The translations under genes and the position numbers were made by a program. Positions 45,575 to 54,603 of a DNA stretch of 64,000 nt are shown here, piece after piece. The stretch comes from G965216745 sp965216745. Lineage in GTDB: Bacteria; Pseudomonadota; Alphaproteobacteria; Rickettsiales; Anaplasmataceae. Where the stretch lies: NCBI GenBank assembly GCA_965216745.1, contig OZ244191.1:434001-498000 (forward strand). The letters run 5' to 3'. Within the stretch, counting starts at the first letter, position 1. Every line of letters begins with the position of its first letter. The notes below the pieces were generated by a model. That model saw only the letters and a program-made list of their open reading frames with translations. It ran no database searches and was not told where the DNA came from.

Positions 45575-45606
45575 GGCGGGGAGATGAGGAGTTCCATTTC
45601 CCCGCC
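45575..45606 (-). terminator. GC-rich hairpin downstream of the giant flagellin gene
   Basis: GGCGGGGA (45575-45582) and TCCCCGCC (45599-45606) form a perfect 8-bp, G/C-dominated stem around a 16-base loop, 20 bases past the flagellin stop codon. No U-tract follows on the minus strand, so it may act as a Rho-dependent or mRNA-stabilising 3' structure rather than a classic intrinsic terminator. Confidence 0.5.
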
Positions 45607-45625
45607 TTGTTGTTTGTTTGTTGAA

Positions 45626-48600
45626 TTAGCTATTCATTACTGTACTAGCTATTTGTTTCATTAGATTGTTAGAGTGTACCAATGCAGATACTGCAGCTTG
45701 CGCTTGCAAGCCAGCTCTAGCTTGTTCGGACGAAGCTTCGTATATATCTATATTGATCAAATTCCCAGATGAGCTTTCCATTGCGTTGCCAACTATTTCT
45801 AAATTTGCAACCATTTTCCCAAACTGGCCTCTAGAAGAACCTATGGTAGCCAGATTTTTACCCAATCTGTCTAATGCCTCTGCTGTTATTTTCAATGCTT
45901 CTTGTGCATCTTCTTTTGTACTTATATTCAGATCTAACTTAGACATTCCGTTTTTATCAAGATATACGGCATCTGATGTTGCTTTTTCAAAGTTAAGAAT
46001 AACAACTTCGGATTCATCTTTCCCAATTTGGAACGATAGACCTGTAGAATCTCCTGCAACCCCAAAAGCTTTATTTAGGGCTTGTTCTAATGTTTTTGCA
46101 GCATGATCTGTACCAATGTCAATGTTTCCTACTCCTTGTAGATTTATTGTTAATTCTGTGGAGTTATTTGTATTACTCGTTGTTTTTAGCGTTAATGTGG
46201 TGTCTAATCCACCTTTTATTACTTTGTGTGTGGAATCGTATGAGCTACCAAGACCACCTGATACATTGCTTTCTGATAAAATCTGAGAATGCTCTTGGCC
46301 ATTTATCTTGACAGATATTCTGTTGTTTTGATTGTCTACTTGAAATTTTCCAATTGTTCCGATTTCTCCATTTCTGGCAAAATCAGCACTTTGTATATGC
46401 ACATTTTCGTTTTTAATTCCGTTCAGTACAGTTCCTATTGTAGACATAGAATCAAATCCTGCTATTTCTCTTTTTTGATTTATCTGTATGTTTGATAAAT
46501 CTGTTTCCATTTTAGAAGCAATTACAGCTAACTGTTGATTTATTTCATGTTTTGTTTTGCCTGAAAGCTCTATTCCTTGAGAATCTAGATATAAGTTTAC
46601 GCTGTGAGTCCCATCATCTGACTTCAATGAAATTTGACTTTCAGGCGTAAGAAGATGCCCTAGTTTGTTATAATTTGTACCATTGGCATTATTACTAGAA
46701 TCAACAGATCCTCCTGTCAAAAGTACGTCGCCTGAGTATGTTTTGCCTCCTATATTTGCTGTGAAATGTACAGAATTTGGCGAGAAAAATTCATCCTGGC
46801 TGTTTCCTACTTTACCTTCTTGAAAGGTTGCGGATATATCTGTTATACGACCTTGTAATGTGCTTGTAATAATTGAGTTAGAAGTCTGTAAATCTTTTCC
46901 TTTTATTACATTTGTGTTGTTTTCAATGAACACATCTCCGCCTGTGAGGCTTGCAGTTTCTCCAGATACTGTTCCATTATCGTTTGTAATAGAAAATTCT
47001 GAATTAGGTAAACTTGCCGGATCGGCTGGGTTAGCAGCTAGGTTGATTTGGAATTGATTTCCATACTCACCACCTTCTTTGAATTTCACAGCAATGCTAT
47101 AATCTCCGCTTGCGCTGTAGTTTGCTTTCATTAGAACAGAATCATTACTACTATTAAGAAAATCTATCAATGCATCTCTTGTTTCTTTTGCATCTAACCC
47201 TACAACTACATCTGTATCGAAAGTGATTGTTTTGGTATTCACTCCGTCACCTATTATTAAAGATGTGCCTGAAAATGTATTGCTATTCAAAGTTAATGTA
47301 GCTGATGCTTTTTCTTGTTCTTTTATCGTTTCCCCTAATGAAACCTCTCTTGTTCCTTCAGAGAATCCATATGCTTGATTAAGGCGTACTGAATCACCGT
47401 TGCTAAATCTAGCTCCTATTTTGAATTCGTTTCCGCTTGTTCCATCTTGTTTATATTTTACTATGATGTCATTTTGATTTCCCCTAAAGTAATTTGCTTT
47501 GCTTATTTCTGTGTCAGTTGATTGATTTAGATGTTTTAGAAGATTATCTCTGCTTTCTTCTGCGCTTTCACCAGTAGCAATGTTATCTCCAAATATCACT
47601 TTGGTTCCGTTGATTATTATTTGATCTCCATTTTCTGCTTTCTCTGATAATGCAATCACGCCCTGTGCTTTGACTGTGCCGACAGTATCTGTTAAATCAA
47701 TCTTTCCGCTCAAGTAAGATCCTTGTACTAAGAACCCAGAAGTGTTAAACTTGTCTATGCTATCTAGGCTAAAGTCATTAACCGCTTTACTGGGGGCCGT
47801 TATTCCCATTTTTATGTCTGCAGTCTTGATAGCATGTGTTGTTTGTTCCATTTTTTCGCTTAGTTCTGATTGTACTTTCGCAATACTCTCTGAAGCATTT
47901 AAATTAAATCCATCCTGATTCACTACCATTTTGAATCCTGCATCAGTGTTTTTAGCTCCAATTTTTTGGAACTCTAATTCTGTTCCTCCTGCTATTCGAT
48001 TACCTAATCCATTAAACCCATTTCCATTTGCAGCAGATCCATTTTTATTTCCTCCTGCAAGTGATATGTCTTTAGTTTGATATATGTCTCCATTTAAGCT
48101 GATTTGAAATTGTATTTTATTGGAAGTGAATTGATCGGAATTATTTCCAAGTTCACCTTCTTTAAAGATTGCACTAATAGATCCAAATTTGCCAATCATT
48201 TTTTGATCAAAAGAGATCTCGTCTGAACTTGTTTGAGTTCCAGAGATTGGTGATTTGCCTAAGCCTAAATATTCACCTGTAGCCACTTGTGATATTGTTA
48301 CATTTAATGATTCAGATGATGTTGCGTTGGATCCATTTGCCAGAGTGTATTTTGCTAAATTTTCTGTTCCATCTTCATGGTTGAGCCCAAGGTTGATCAC
48401 ATAATCGTTTCCAATTATTCCTGCTTGATTGTGAGTAATGGTCAAACGTGCAGTATTGGCATCAAATTCGAAAAAAGCTTCATTTGCTAATGAGTCTGTT
48501 TTTCTTATTGCATTGAATAGGTTGCTCATCGAATCTTGTAATGAAGCTCCTATTTGAACTTCATTGTCCAATAAAGGCGATGATGTAAACTTAAACATCT

Positions 48601-49603
48601 CTCCGTTTAAAGACACTCGATCTGATTCTCCATAATTTGATCCTGCATCAAATTGTGCAACAACAGCTGCATGGCTTCTAGAATCTGTTCCTCCTGTCAA
48701 AGAAGTTACAAAATTTTGTCCACCAATCAATTTAGCGTCTATCATGAATTTATTTCCCTGAAATCCTGCTTGATTTGCTGTAATATCTAGTTCTGCTGCA
48801 TTTGCTCTGTAATTAGCTGAGTTTACAGCGGAATTTTGTGTTGTATTAAGTTCCTTGGCTAAGTTTCTAACTGTTGCATGATCGTCATTTTCTACTACTT
48901 CAAATTGATTTTCTCCTGTTTTATTTCCTAAAGCTACAGCGGTGAATTTCACACCATTAAAAGATATTGTACTTCCTAATGCATTGGGAGCAGATATTCC
49001 TGTCAAATCTACTGTACCTTTGGCATAATCTCTTCCGATATTTGCAGAAGCAGATATAGTCGAATTTTCCATCAACATTGGGTTTTCTTGTATTTTGCCG
49101 TAAGAAGTGAACTGGCTCAACTTGTCTATACTATATATAGTAACAGTTTTATCTTTTAGTGTGGTCAACACTGATTGACCTGAAAAGCTACCATCAAGCA
49201 TAGATATTCCATTATATTTGAATCTTCCATTATCTTCTACTTGATTTTTCAATCCTTGAAATTCTATGTTCAACGCTTCTCTTTCTGCATTTGCGATCGT
49301 GTCGCTTGCAGCTTGCATACTTAATTCGTGTTGCCTTAGCACTGCGTCATAAGATCCTTGTAATACGAAATGTGTTGCATCTAACATATTTGATGCTTCT
49401 GCTATGGTTTTGCTTCCAATTTTGTTTTGAGAAACTACTTGATCTAAAGATCTTGCTACGGAAGTTTCCGAAACATGGTCTCCAGGGTTTGATGAAAGCT
49501 TACCAGTGGCGAGTTTTTTGATCGCGCTATCAGCAGATACTAGGGCATCCTTTATTGTTAATACTGTTTTGTTTGTTGAATTAATTGAGGCTAAATCAGC
49601 CAT
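45626..49603 (-). CDS. giant flagellin with internally duplicated central insert (1325 residues)
   Basis: Flagellin is the filament subunit. The N-terminal 140 residues (INSTNKTVLTIKDALVSADS..., IAEASNMLDATHFVLQG, NGISMLDGS) and C-terminal 90 residues (EALDRLGKNLATIGSSRGQF, NNLMKQIASTVMNS) are the coiled-coil D0/D1 parts; many flagellins total only 270-500 residues. Between them lie about 1000 residues of beta-rich, Ser/Asn/Gly-rich surface domains built from repeated modules. Modules near 212-292, 330-408, 640-733 and 770-857 resemble one another (..ANY..., N.F.I...), and long modules at 471-637 and 918-1091 resemble one another. No cysteine is seen. I start at ATG 49603 because GGAGG lies seven bases upstream. 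Export needs flhA, fliE and the other flagellar genes. Confidence 0.88.
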   Translation of the reverse strand: MADLASINSTNKTVLTIKDALVSADSAIKKLATGKLSSNPGDHVSETSVARSLDQVVSQNKIGSKTIAEASNMLDATHFVLQGSYDAVLRQHELSMQAASDTIANAEREALNIEFQGLKNQVEDNGRFKYNGISMLDGSFSGQSVLTTLKDKTVTIYSIDKLSQFTSYGKIQENPMLMENSTISASANIGRDYAKGTVDLTGISAPNALGSTISFNGVKFTAVALGNKTGENQFEVVENDDHATVRNLAKELNTTQNSAVNSANYRANAAELDITANQAGFQGNKFMIDAKLIGGQNFVTSLTGGTDSRSHAAVVAQFDAGSNYGESDRVSLNGEMFKFTSSPLLDNEVQIGASLQDSMSNLFNAIRKTDSLANEAFFEFDANTARLTITHNQAGIIGNDYVINLGLNHEDGTENLAKYTLANGSNATSSESLNVTISQVATGEYLGLGKSPISGTQTSSDEISFDQKMIGKFGSISAIFKEGELGNNSDQFTSNKIQFQISLNGDIYQTKDISLAGGNKNGSAANGNGFNGLGNRIAGGTELEFQKIGAKNTDAGFKMVVNQDGFNLNASESIAKVQSELSEKMEQTTHAIKTADIKMGITAPSKAVNDFSLDSIDKFNTSGFLVQGSYLSGKIDLTDTVGTVKAQGVIALSEKAENGDQIIINGTKVIFGDNIATGESAEESRDNLLKHLNQSTDTEISKANYFRGNQNDIIVKYKQDGTSGNEFKIGARFSNGDSVRLNQAYGFSEGTREVSLGETIKEQEKASATLTLNSNTFSGTSLIIGDGVNTKTITFDTDVVVGLDAKETRDALIDFLNSSNDSVLMKANYSASGDYSIAVKFKEGGEYGNQFQINLAANPADPASLPNSEFSITNDNGTVSGETASLTGGDVFIENNTNVIKGKDLQTSNSIITSTLQGRITDISATFQEGKVGNSQDEFFSPNSVHFTANIGGKTYSGDVLLTGGSVDSSNNANGTNYNKLGHLLTPESQISLKSDDGTHSVNLYLDSQGIELSGKTKHEINQQLAVIASKMETDLSNIQINQKREIAGFDSMSTIGTVLNGIKNENVHIQSADFARNGEIGTIGKFQVDNQNNRISVKINGQEHSQILSESNVSGGLGSSYDSTHKVIKGGLDTTLTLKTTSNTNNSTELTINLQGVGNIDIGTDHAAKTLEQALNKAFGVAGDSTGLSFQIGKDESEVVILNFEKATSDAVYLDKNGMSKLDLNISTKEDAQEALKITAEALDRLGKNLATIGSSRGQFGKMVANLEIVGNAMESSSGNLINIDIYEASSEQARAGLQAQAAVSALVHSNNLMKQIASTVMNS
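46331..48970 (-). repeat. two tandem super-modules within the flagellin gene
   Basis: At protein level the block at 47693-48970 (short module, short module, long module) is repeated by that at 46331-47692 in the same order. Shared landmarks of the short modules are N-G or D-G near the start, ANY or similar mid-module, and a GN-F-I ending. The long modules share ISA-F-EG-GN near the start, then L-GG, LG and DG. The DNA copies are well diverged, so the duplication is old. Confidence 0.65.
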
Positions 49604-49944
49604 AAACATTCCTCCATACTTAAAATAAGGCAGAACTATAGTTATTAAGTGCAAGAAAATAGCAAATCAATCAATTGTTGCGTAGATTGCTTGTTCTTTA
49701 TCTTGTCACGCTACGATTATAGTTCAGTGTGCATTATATTATTTTCAACCTAAAATAGAGTTAATCACACCCTTGCGACTACATTATGGTGTGTTGATTA
49801 TTGTTGTGATGTGTTTTCTATTTGAAACATTAGCATTGATTTGTAAACAAAATATTTTTCATGCTTTGAGGGTATGTGTGAGTATATATTAATATGGTTT
49901 TTGATGATATGATGGACGTGTATTGAAGTATATTTTTGATTTTT
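49604..49944 (-). other. upstream region of the flagellin gene and the divergent A-type carrier gene
   Basis: About 340 bases between divergent genes. A strong Shine-Dalgarno GGAGG (49611-49615) serves flagellin. TATAAT lies on the minus strand at 49716-49721, but the nearest TTGAAA is 21 bases away, too far for a standard promoter. I see no sigma-28 or sigma-54 consensus. Confidence 0.35.
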
Positions 49945-50343
49945 ATGTCGTGCGGTAATGATAATATAGGTGATCCTGTCATTTTCTCTAAAAGCGCTGT
50001 TAAAAGGCTGCACTTTTTGCTTTCTTCTCACAAAAGTAACAATAAGAACATTATTGGATTCAGAGTTAGAGTTGTAGGAAAGGGTTGCGCTGGGAATGAA
50101 TATTGTATTGAATATGTATATTCAGTAGATAAATCTGATTCCTATATAAATCTTAATTATAGTGGTTTGGATTTCATTGTTGTTCTTGATCCAAGCAGTT
50201 TGCTGAAGATGATTGGGACAGAAGTGGATTACGAATCAGATGAATTTTATTCAGAATTTAAATTCAAAAATCCCAGAGCTTCCAATATTTGTGCTTGTGG
50301 AAAGAGTTTTGCTGTCAATTTCTCTAGTGATGATTCCCAATAA
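49945..50343 (+). CDS. A-type iron-sulfur cluster carrier (IscA/ErpA/SufA family)
   Basis: A-type carriers pass Fe-S clusters to target enzymes. Three conserved cysteines are present: Cys48 in VVGKGCAGNEY (family: sGGCSGm.Y) and Cys116 and Cys118 in NICACGKSF (family: N.CgCG.SF). The strands FIVVLDPSSLLKMIGTEVDYESD match the family middle. From ATG 49945 the protein has 132 residues; the TTG 49936 start adds three. It has a longer N-terminus than IscA (about 107). ErpA is the likeliest role for a respiring Rickettsiales, but the subtype is not certain. Confidence 0.87.
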   Translation: MSCGNDNIGDPVIFSKSAVKRLHFLLSSHKSNNKNIIGFRVRVVGKGCAGNEYCIEYVYSVDKSDSYINLNYSGLDFIVVLDPSSLLKMIGTEVDYESDEFYSEFKFKNPRASNICACGKSFAVNFSSDDSQ

Positions 50344-50374
50344 AACTTAATTTCAGAAATATAGATAAATTATA

Positions 50375-50806
50375 TTATTTAGATCTTCCAGACTTCTTGC
50401 TTCCTCCACCTACACCCATTGATCTACCTAGTCCTTTGAATTGTGCTTGGGCTTTTACTCGCATCTGCCAAATTCCTATTTTATTAAATTGATCTCCTAG
50501 CATTCTTTTTACATTGCTCAGATACTCTAGTTGTGTATTCATTACCATCCTTGTCCACTTTCCAATGGGTTTCTGAAAGCCGACAATTTTGGAATTTACC
50601 ACAAGATTGTTCATCTGATAGTTTTTCAGAAGCTTTTCTTCATTTTCTATTATTCGTCTGTATTTTTTTTTCATGTACTCTTCGAGCAACTTTTTATCGT
50701 CGATTTCGGAGTCTTCTTTTGCAAATGCGAACTTTTTGATTGGTTTTTTGAAAATTATAAAAAGTAATATTATGATCACAGATATAATTAATATAGTAGA
50801 GTACAT
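50375..50806 (-). CDS. unknown single-span membrane protein, 143 residues
   Basis: I do not recognise the family. One N-terminal span (about 3-20) is followed by a basic helical domain (KKPIKKFAFAKEDSE, then YMKKKYRRIIENEEKLLKNY) and a Gly/Ser/Lys tail (GVGGGSKKSGRSK). The span has no cleavage site, so the bulk should lie in the cytoplasm on an N-out anchor. The start is ATG 50806, with CAGGAACTAA just upstream. It is convergent with the A-type carrier, 31 bases apart. The basic tail could contact nucleic acid or phospholipid; that is a guess. Confidence 0.55.
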   Translation of the reverse strand: MYSTILIISVIIILLFIIFKKPIKKFAFAKEDSEIDDKKLLEEYMKKKYRRIIENEEKLLKNYQMNNLVVNSKIVGFQKPIGKWTRMVMNTQLEYLSNVKRMLGDQFNKIGIWQMRVKAQAQFKGLGRSMGVGGGSKKSGRSK

Positions 50807-51202
50807 TTAGTTCCTGCTTGTTATTTATTACTAGTTTTTCATTGTTGATATCTTTTGTCACATAGTATTAGTAATATTTTTGATGGCATAATATTTATTG
50901 CTATTTGTAAAATATTTATCAGTCATACTATGAGTGTATTTCCATACCTTTATTATACTGTAAGTATGTATAATAAAACTTATTTCTTTTTACGCTTATT
51001 GTAAAATTATTTTTACATATATATATATATTCTTTTGGTGTTATTATACGTAGTGTTTGTATATTTGCTTATTGTGTGAATTGGATTGAGTTTAAGATAA
51101 AATTAATTCAAATGTTTTAAAAAGTGAATACTACCTTTTGTGTTTGTTTCCAATGAATCCTTAGGGACACTACTTTAAATATTTAAATTCTAGGTTTTTA
51201 TT
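50807..51202 (+). other. intergenic region between an unknown membrane-protein gene and gltA
   Basis: About 400 bases, very A/T-rich, holding a perfect 10-bp inverted repeat (listed separately) and an alternating TA run near 51018-51030. The gltA promoter should be here, but I could not fix it. Confidence 0.35.
50949..50977 (+). repeat. perfect 10-bp inverted repeat upstream of gltA
   Basis: TTTATTATAC (50949-50958) and GTATAATAAA (50968-50977) are exact reverse complements around a 9-base loop. The plus strand continues ACTTATTTCTTTTTAC, so it may be a terminator of unknown origin or an operator for gltA. Confidence 0.45.
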
Positions 51203-52621
51203 ATGACTGATACGTTCGTAGATCTTTCTTTGACTTATGAAGATTTTCCAAATAGTATTAAATTAAGTCAAATTCCTGCAACTAAAACTTCTGAATCTAT
51301 TTCAATAAATGTTGCTGCACTCAATGAAAAGCTTTCTAGTTTTGGTATTAAATTAAGCTCTTCAGATGAAACTGCTGCTTTATTTGTTGGGGATTCTAGT
51401 TTTCACTCTATCCCAGTTATTCACAGTGAATATGGCAATAGCGGATTAAATCTTTCTCTTATTGGTCCAATTGATTTTAAGTTTCATGATCCAGGTTTGA
51501 GAAATACTTCTATAGGGGTTTCCGATCTTTCATTTATTGACTCTGAAAATAGCAAGCTTTATTATTGTGGCCATAGCGTTGAATCTCTAATTAATGACAA
51601 TGTTCCATTTGAAGATATAATATTTTTATTGTTAAATAAAAGCTTTCCTAATTCTAATGATAGCCAAGCGCTAAAAATGAAAATAAGTGAAAATATGTTT
51701 TTAAATCCTTCCATTTCATCAATTGCCGATAAGATATTATCTTACAACACTAAACCAATGTCTGCTCTGAGTGCAGTTATTGCTGTCATGGACCTCAAAG
51801 ATAACTCTTCTTTGGACCCTGTATGTGTAGTTGCTCATTTGGCTGCTGTTGTTGCTTTGATTTGTAAAAATGAAATTGGTGCTTCTAGGACTCTTGAGCC
51901 AATAAAGGAGGTTGGATTTTCTGAAAACTTTATTAGATCTGTTTTTGGGAAGGAAATGGATCAAAGAGCAGTTCCAATTTTAGATGCTTTATTATGTCTA
52001 CACGCAGAACATGAGCAAAATGCATCTACTTTTGCTTGCTGTTGTACAGCTTCTGCGGGTTCAAGTATTATAGGCTCAATTTCTACCGGGATAAATACTC
52101 TAGCAGGTAATTTACATGGTGGAGCAAATGAAGATGTTATGAAGATGTTAGATGATTTATCTAGATCTTCAAATGTTGAGTTTGAAATAAAATCTTTGGT
52201 TAAAAATGCTACAAACCCAAGTAAAGGTGGTAGAAAAGTTTTAATTCCGGGCACTGGACACAGGGTATATAAAGGATCTTCTGGTGACCCTAGGGCAAAA
52301 TGTTTGTATGCAATGTTGAAAAATGATTCAAACTTGATTGCAATTATTGACAAATCTCCATATTTAAAAAATTTATTTCAGATCGCGGAATCTCTTTATC
52401 ATGCTATTTCGGACAACGATTTGTTGCGAGAAAAAGGTGTGGTAATAAATGTGGATTTTTGGTCTGGATTATTATTTAGTGCAATTGGCATTCCATCTAC
52501 TATGTTCACTTTAATTTTTGCTCTTTCTCGTTCTGTTGGTTGGTGCGCTCATTCTATTCCTGCTTGCAAATCTGGAATTGTGAGACCTATGCAGATATAT
52601 CAAGGTGACATCAAGTCCTAA
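51203..52621 (+). CDS. gltA: citrate synthase (divergent)
   Basis: GltA condenses acetyl-CoA with oxaloacetate to start the TCA cycle. The catalytic trio is kept: His in LHAEHEQNAST (about 266-276), His in NLHGGANEDV (about 302-311) and Asp in VDFWSGLLFS (about 418). The substrate arginines are in GTGHRVYKG, ALSRSVGW and RPMQIY. The rest is unusually diverged: the helix before the first His has HA-E for the usual HA-D, PAHGG is NLHGG, and the 100-residue N-terminal part has only patchy similarity. At 472 residues it is longer than most bacterial forms. The start is ATG 51203. Confidence 0.92.
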   Translation: MTDTFVDLSLTYEDFPNSIKLSQIPATKTSESISINVAALNEKLSSFGIKLSSSDETAALFVGDSSFHSIPVIHSEYGNSGLNLSLIGPIDFKFHDPGLRNTSIGVSDLSFIDSENSKLYYCGHSVESLINDNVPFEDIIFLLLNKSFPNSNDSQALKMKISENMFLNPSISSIADKILSYNTKPMSALSAVIAVMDLKDNSSLDPVCVVAHLAAVVALICKNEIGASRTLEPIKEVGFSENFIRSVFGKEMDQRAVPILDALLCLHAEHEQNASTFACCCTASAGSSIIGSISTGINTLAGNLHGGANEDVMKMLDDLSRSSNVEFEIKSLVKNATNPSKGGRKVLIPGTGHRVYKGSSGDPRAKCLYAMLKNDSNLIAIIDKSPYLKNLFQIAESLYHAISDNDLLREKGVVINVDFWSGLLFSAIGIPSTMFTLIFALSRSVGWCAHSIPACKSGIVRPMQIYQGDIKS

Positions 52622-52749
52622 GATTATTTGTGCGACATTGGATTGATTTTAGTTTTTTCAATATTTTGTTTTGTTGTGATATAGAAAAATGTTTTTAATA
52701 TAAATATGAGCTATTGCTAGTCATATATGTGAAGAGTATAATCACAAGG

Positions 52750-54084
52750 ATGAACGAGTTACATATTATAACCTTAGGATTAGAGCATATTTCATCTCTA
52801 GGTTTATCAGGTGATATTTTTTTGAGGAAAATTTCAGATGCTTCTGTGTCTAGTTGTGATGCTAATGTAGATGAATCTATTGTCAGTGAGGGATTGGACG
52901 TTTTTCTTCGAGTTATAAAAGATGGTAAAATTGCATGTTTTTCATCTAATTGCTGTACAGAGAAAGATATTATGATTCTTATTGATAAAGCAGCTGAGAT
53001 GTTGAATCTTGTTGAGCCTGATGAGAATATTTTTTTACCTAAACCCAATGATATTCATGTTGATGTTCCCCAGCTCAATATATTTGATACAAATGAAATA
53101 GATGCTGATTGGATGTCTTCATTTATTGTGAATATGGACAAGAAAGCTATTTCTTTTGATGGTGTATACAGAACTGTTGGCGCTTCAATACATCATCAGA
53201 TTTCTACAATTTACCTGGCAAATACTAATGGATTCTCCAAGTCATATAATAAATCTGTTTTTTCATATTCTCTTGGTGTTATTGCTAAAAATTCTGATGG
53301 ATCTGCAATAAGGGATTTTGATTACAGCATTGCTTGCTCCAGATCCGATTTGACTGATATGGATAAATTTGTTGCCAATGTTGTCGATAGTGCTCTTAAA
53401 GGCGTCAATCCCAAAAAAGTTCACACATGCATTGTTCCAGTAATTTTCAGCCCAAAAGTTTCTAATACTCTTTTGGATCATTTGTCTGATGCTTTGAATG
53501 GTTATAAAGTTGCATCTAAGATGAGTTTTTTATGTAACGATTTTGGTTCTAAGATTTTTTCAGATCATGTTAATGTTATTGATTCTCCACATATTATTAA
53601 TGGAATTGGTTCTAGGCCATTTGATGCTGAAGGTATAAATGGTAAAGAAAATTTTCTAATAAAATCTGGAGTGATTGATTCTTGGATATCTGATTCTTAT
53701 TCTGCTCATAAGATTGGCCTATCTTGTTCCTCTGGGAATGCTGTGAAATCTCCTTCTGGGGCTGTTTCTGCAGGTCCTAGTAATTTATACATGTGTTCAG
53801 GACCTTATAATGTGGAAGACATTATTTGTGATACTAAGAAAGGCTTTTATGTGACTGATTTGATGGGGCAGGGTGTTGATTTAGTTTCTGGTAATTATAG
53901 TCGTGGTGCTTCTGGTTTTTGGATAGAAAACGGCAAGATATCGTTTCCTGTTCATGAGATGACTATAGCTGGCAATTTGCGAGAAATTTTTGGTAATTTG
54001 ATTGCTTGCGATGATTTATCTTTTTGTCGCTATTCAAATGCTCCCTCGATTTTTATACCAAAAATGACTGTTTCTGGGCACTAA
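52750..54084 (+). CDS. pmbA: metalloprotease-like protein PmbA (TldE)
   Basis: PmbA (TldE) forms a heterodimer with the protease TldD and takes part in processing modified peptides and in protein quality control. The family C-terminal block is clear: GNAVKSPSGAVSAGPSNLYM (about 331-350), DLMGQGVDLVSGNYSRGASGFWIENG and the EMTIAGNLREIFGNL ending. There is no HExxxH, which is normal for PmbA; that motif belongs to TldD. The start is taken as ATG 52750 (444 residues); TTG 52714 would add 12. tldD is not beside it. Confidence 0.9.
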   Translation: MNELHIITLGLEHISSLGLSGDIFLRKISDASVSSCDANVDESIVSEGLDVFLRVIKDGKIACFSSNCCTEKDIMILIDKAAEMLNLVEPDENIFLPKPNDIHVDVPQLNIFDTNEIDADWMSSFIVNMDKKAISFDGVYRTVGASIHHQISTIYLANTNGFSKSYNKSVFSYSLGVIAKNSDGSAIRDFDYSIACSRSDLTDMDKFVANVVDSALKGVNPKKVHTCIVPVIFSPKVSNTLLDHLSDALNGYKVASKMSFLCNDFGSKIFSDHVNVIDSPHIINGIGSRPFDAEGINGKENFLIKSGVIDSWISDSYSAHKIGLSCSSGNAVKSPSGAVSAGPSNLYMCSGPYNVEDIICDTKKGFYVTDLMGQGVDLVSGNYSRGASGFWIENGKISFPVHEMTIAGNLREIFGNLIACDDLSFCRYSNAPSIFIPKMTVSGH

Positions 54085-54109
54085 ACATTTATTAGGTAAG
54101 GAGTTAATA

Positions 54110-54571
54110 TCAATTCTTTTCGTCTTGTGATAATTTATCTATTATCCCGCTAAAATCATTGATTCCATCAAAATTCATATAAACAGAAGCGAATCTAATA
54201 TATGCTACTATGTCTAGTTTTCTCAGATATTCAATCACTATTTTCCCTATCAGGCTTGTACTTACCTTATTGTCTTTTACGTTTTCTATTTTTTGTATAA
54301 CGTTGTTTACTAATTCTTCAACCTGTTTTGCTGAAATTGGTCTTTTTCTTATTGCAATGAGAATTGATTGCATCAATTTTTGTCTAGAAAATGTTTCTGT
54401 GCTAGCGTTCTTTTTTAATACAATCATTTCAGTCAATTTAATTCTTTCGAATGTTGTGAATCTGAAATTACATTTGGTGCATATTCTTCTACGTCTTATT
54501 GTCGAATTATCTTCAGATGCTCTTGAGTCTCGAACGTTTGTATCAGGCTTGTGACAAAATGGGCATCTCAT
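54110..54571 (-). CDS. nrdR: transcriptional repressor NrdR
   Basis: NrdR represses ribonucleotide reductase genes when dATP is high. The zinc ribbon uses Cys3, Cys6, Cys31 and Cys34 (MRCPFC, CTKC), and the ATP-cone follows from about 47 (VLKKNASTETFSRQKLMQSI). The 153 residues are standard. The start is ATG 54571. Its target NrdR boxes are not seen here, as nrdAB lie outside the window. It is convergent with pmbA. The tatC gene ends 32 bases upstream on the same strand. Confidence 0.94.
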   Translation of the reverse strand: MRCPFCHKPDTNVRDSRASEDNSTIRRRRICTKCNFRFTTFERIKLTEMIVLKKNASTETFSRQKLMQSILIAIRKRPISAKQVEELVNNVIQKIENVKDNKVSTSLIGKIVIEYLRKLDIVAYIRFASVYMNFDGINDFSGIIDKLSQDEKN

Positions 54572-54603
54572 GGGATTTATTGTATCATAACATCTGTTTT
54601 AGG

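Noticed and set aside
45666..46106. 146-codon plus-strand frame opposite the flagellin gene, with similar ones along the gene
   Set aside because: Serine- and alanine-rich antisense shadow of the flagellin coding frame with no start signal or family match.
49716..49748. Possible flagellin promoter: TTGAAA and TATAAT on the minus strand
   Set aside because: The spacer is 21 bases, outside the working range for sigma-70, and no flagellar sigma consensus is present.
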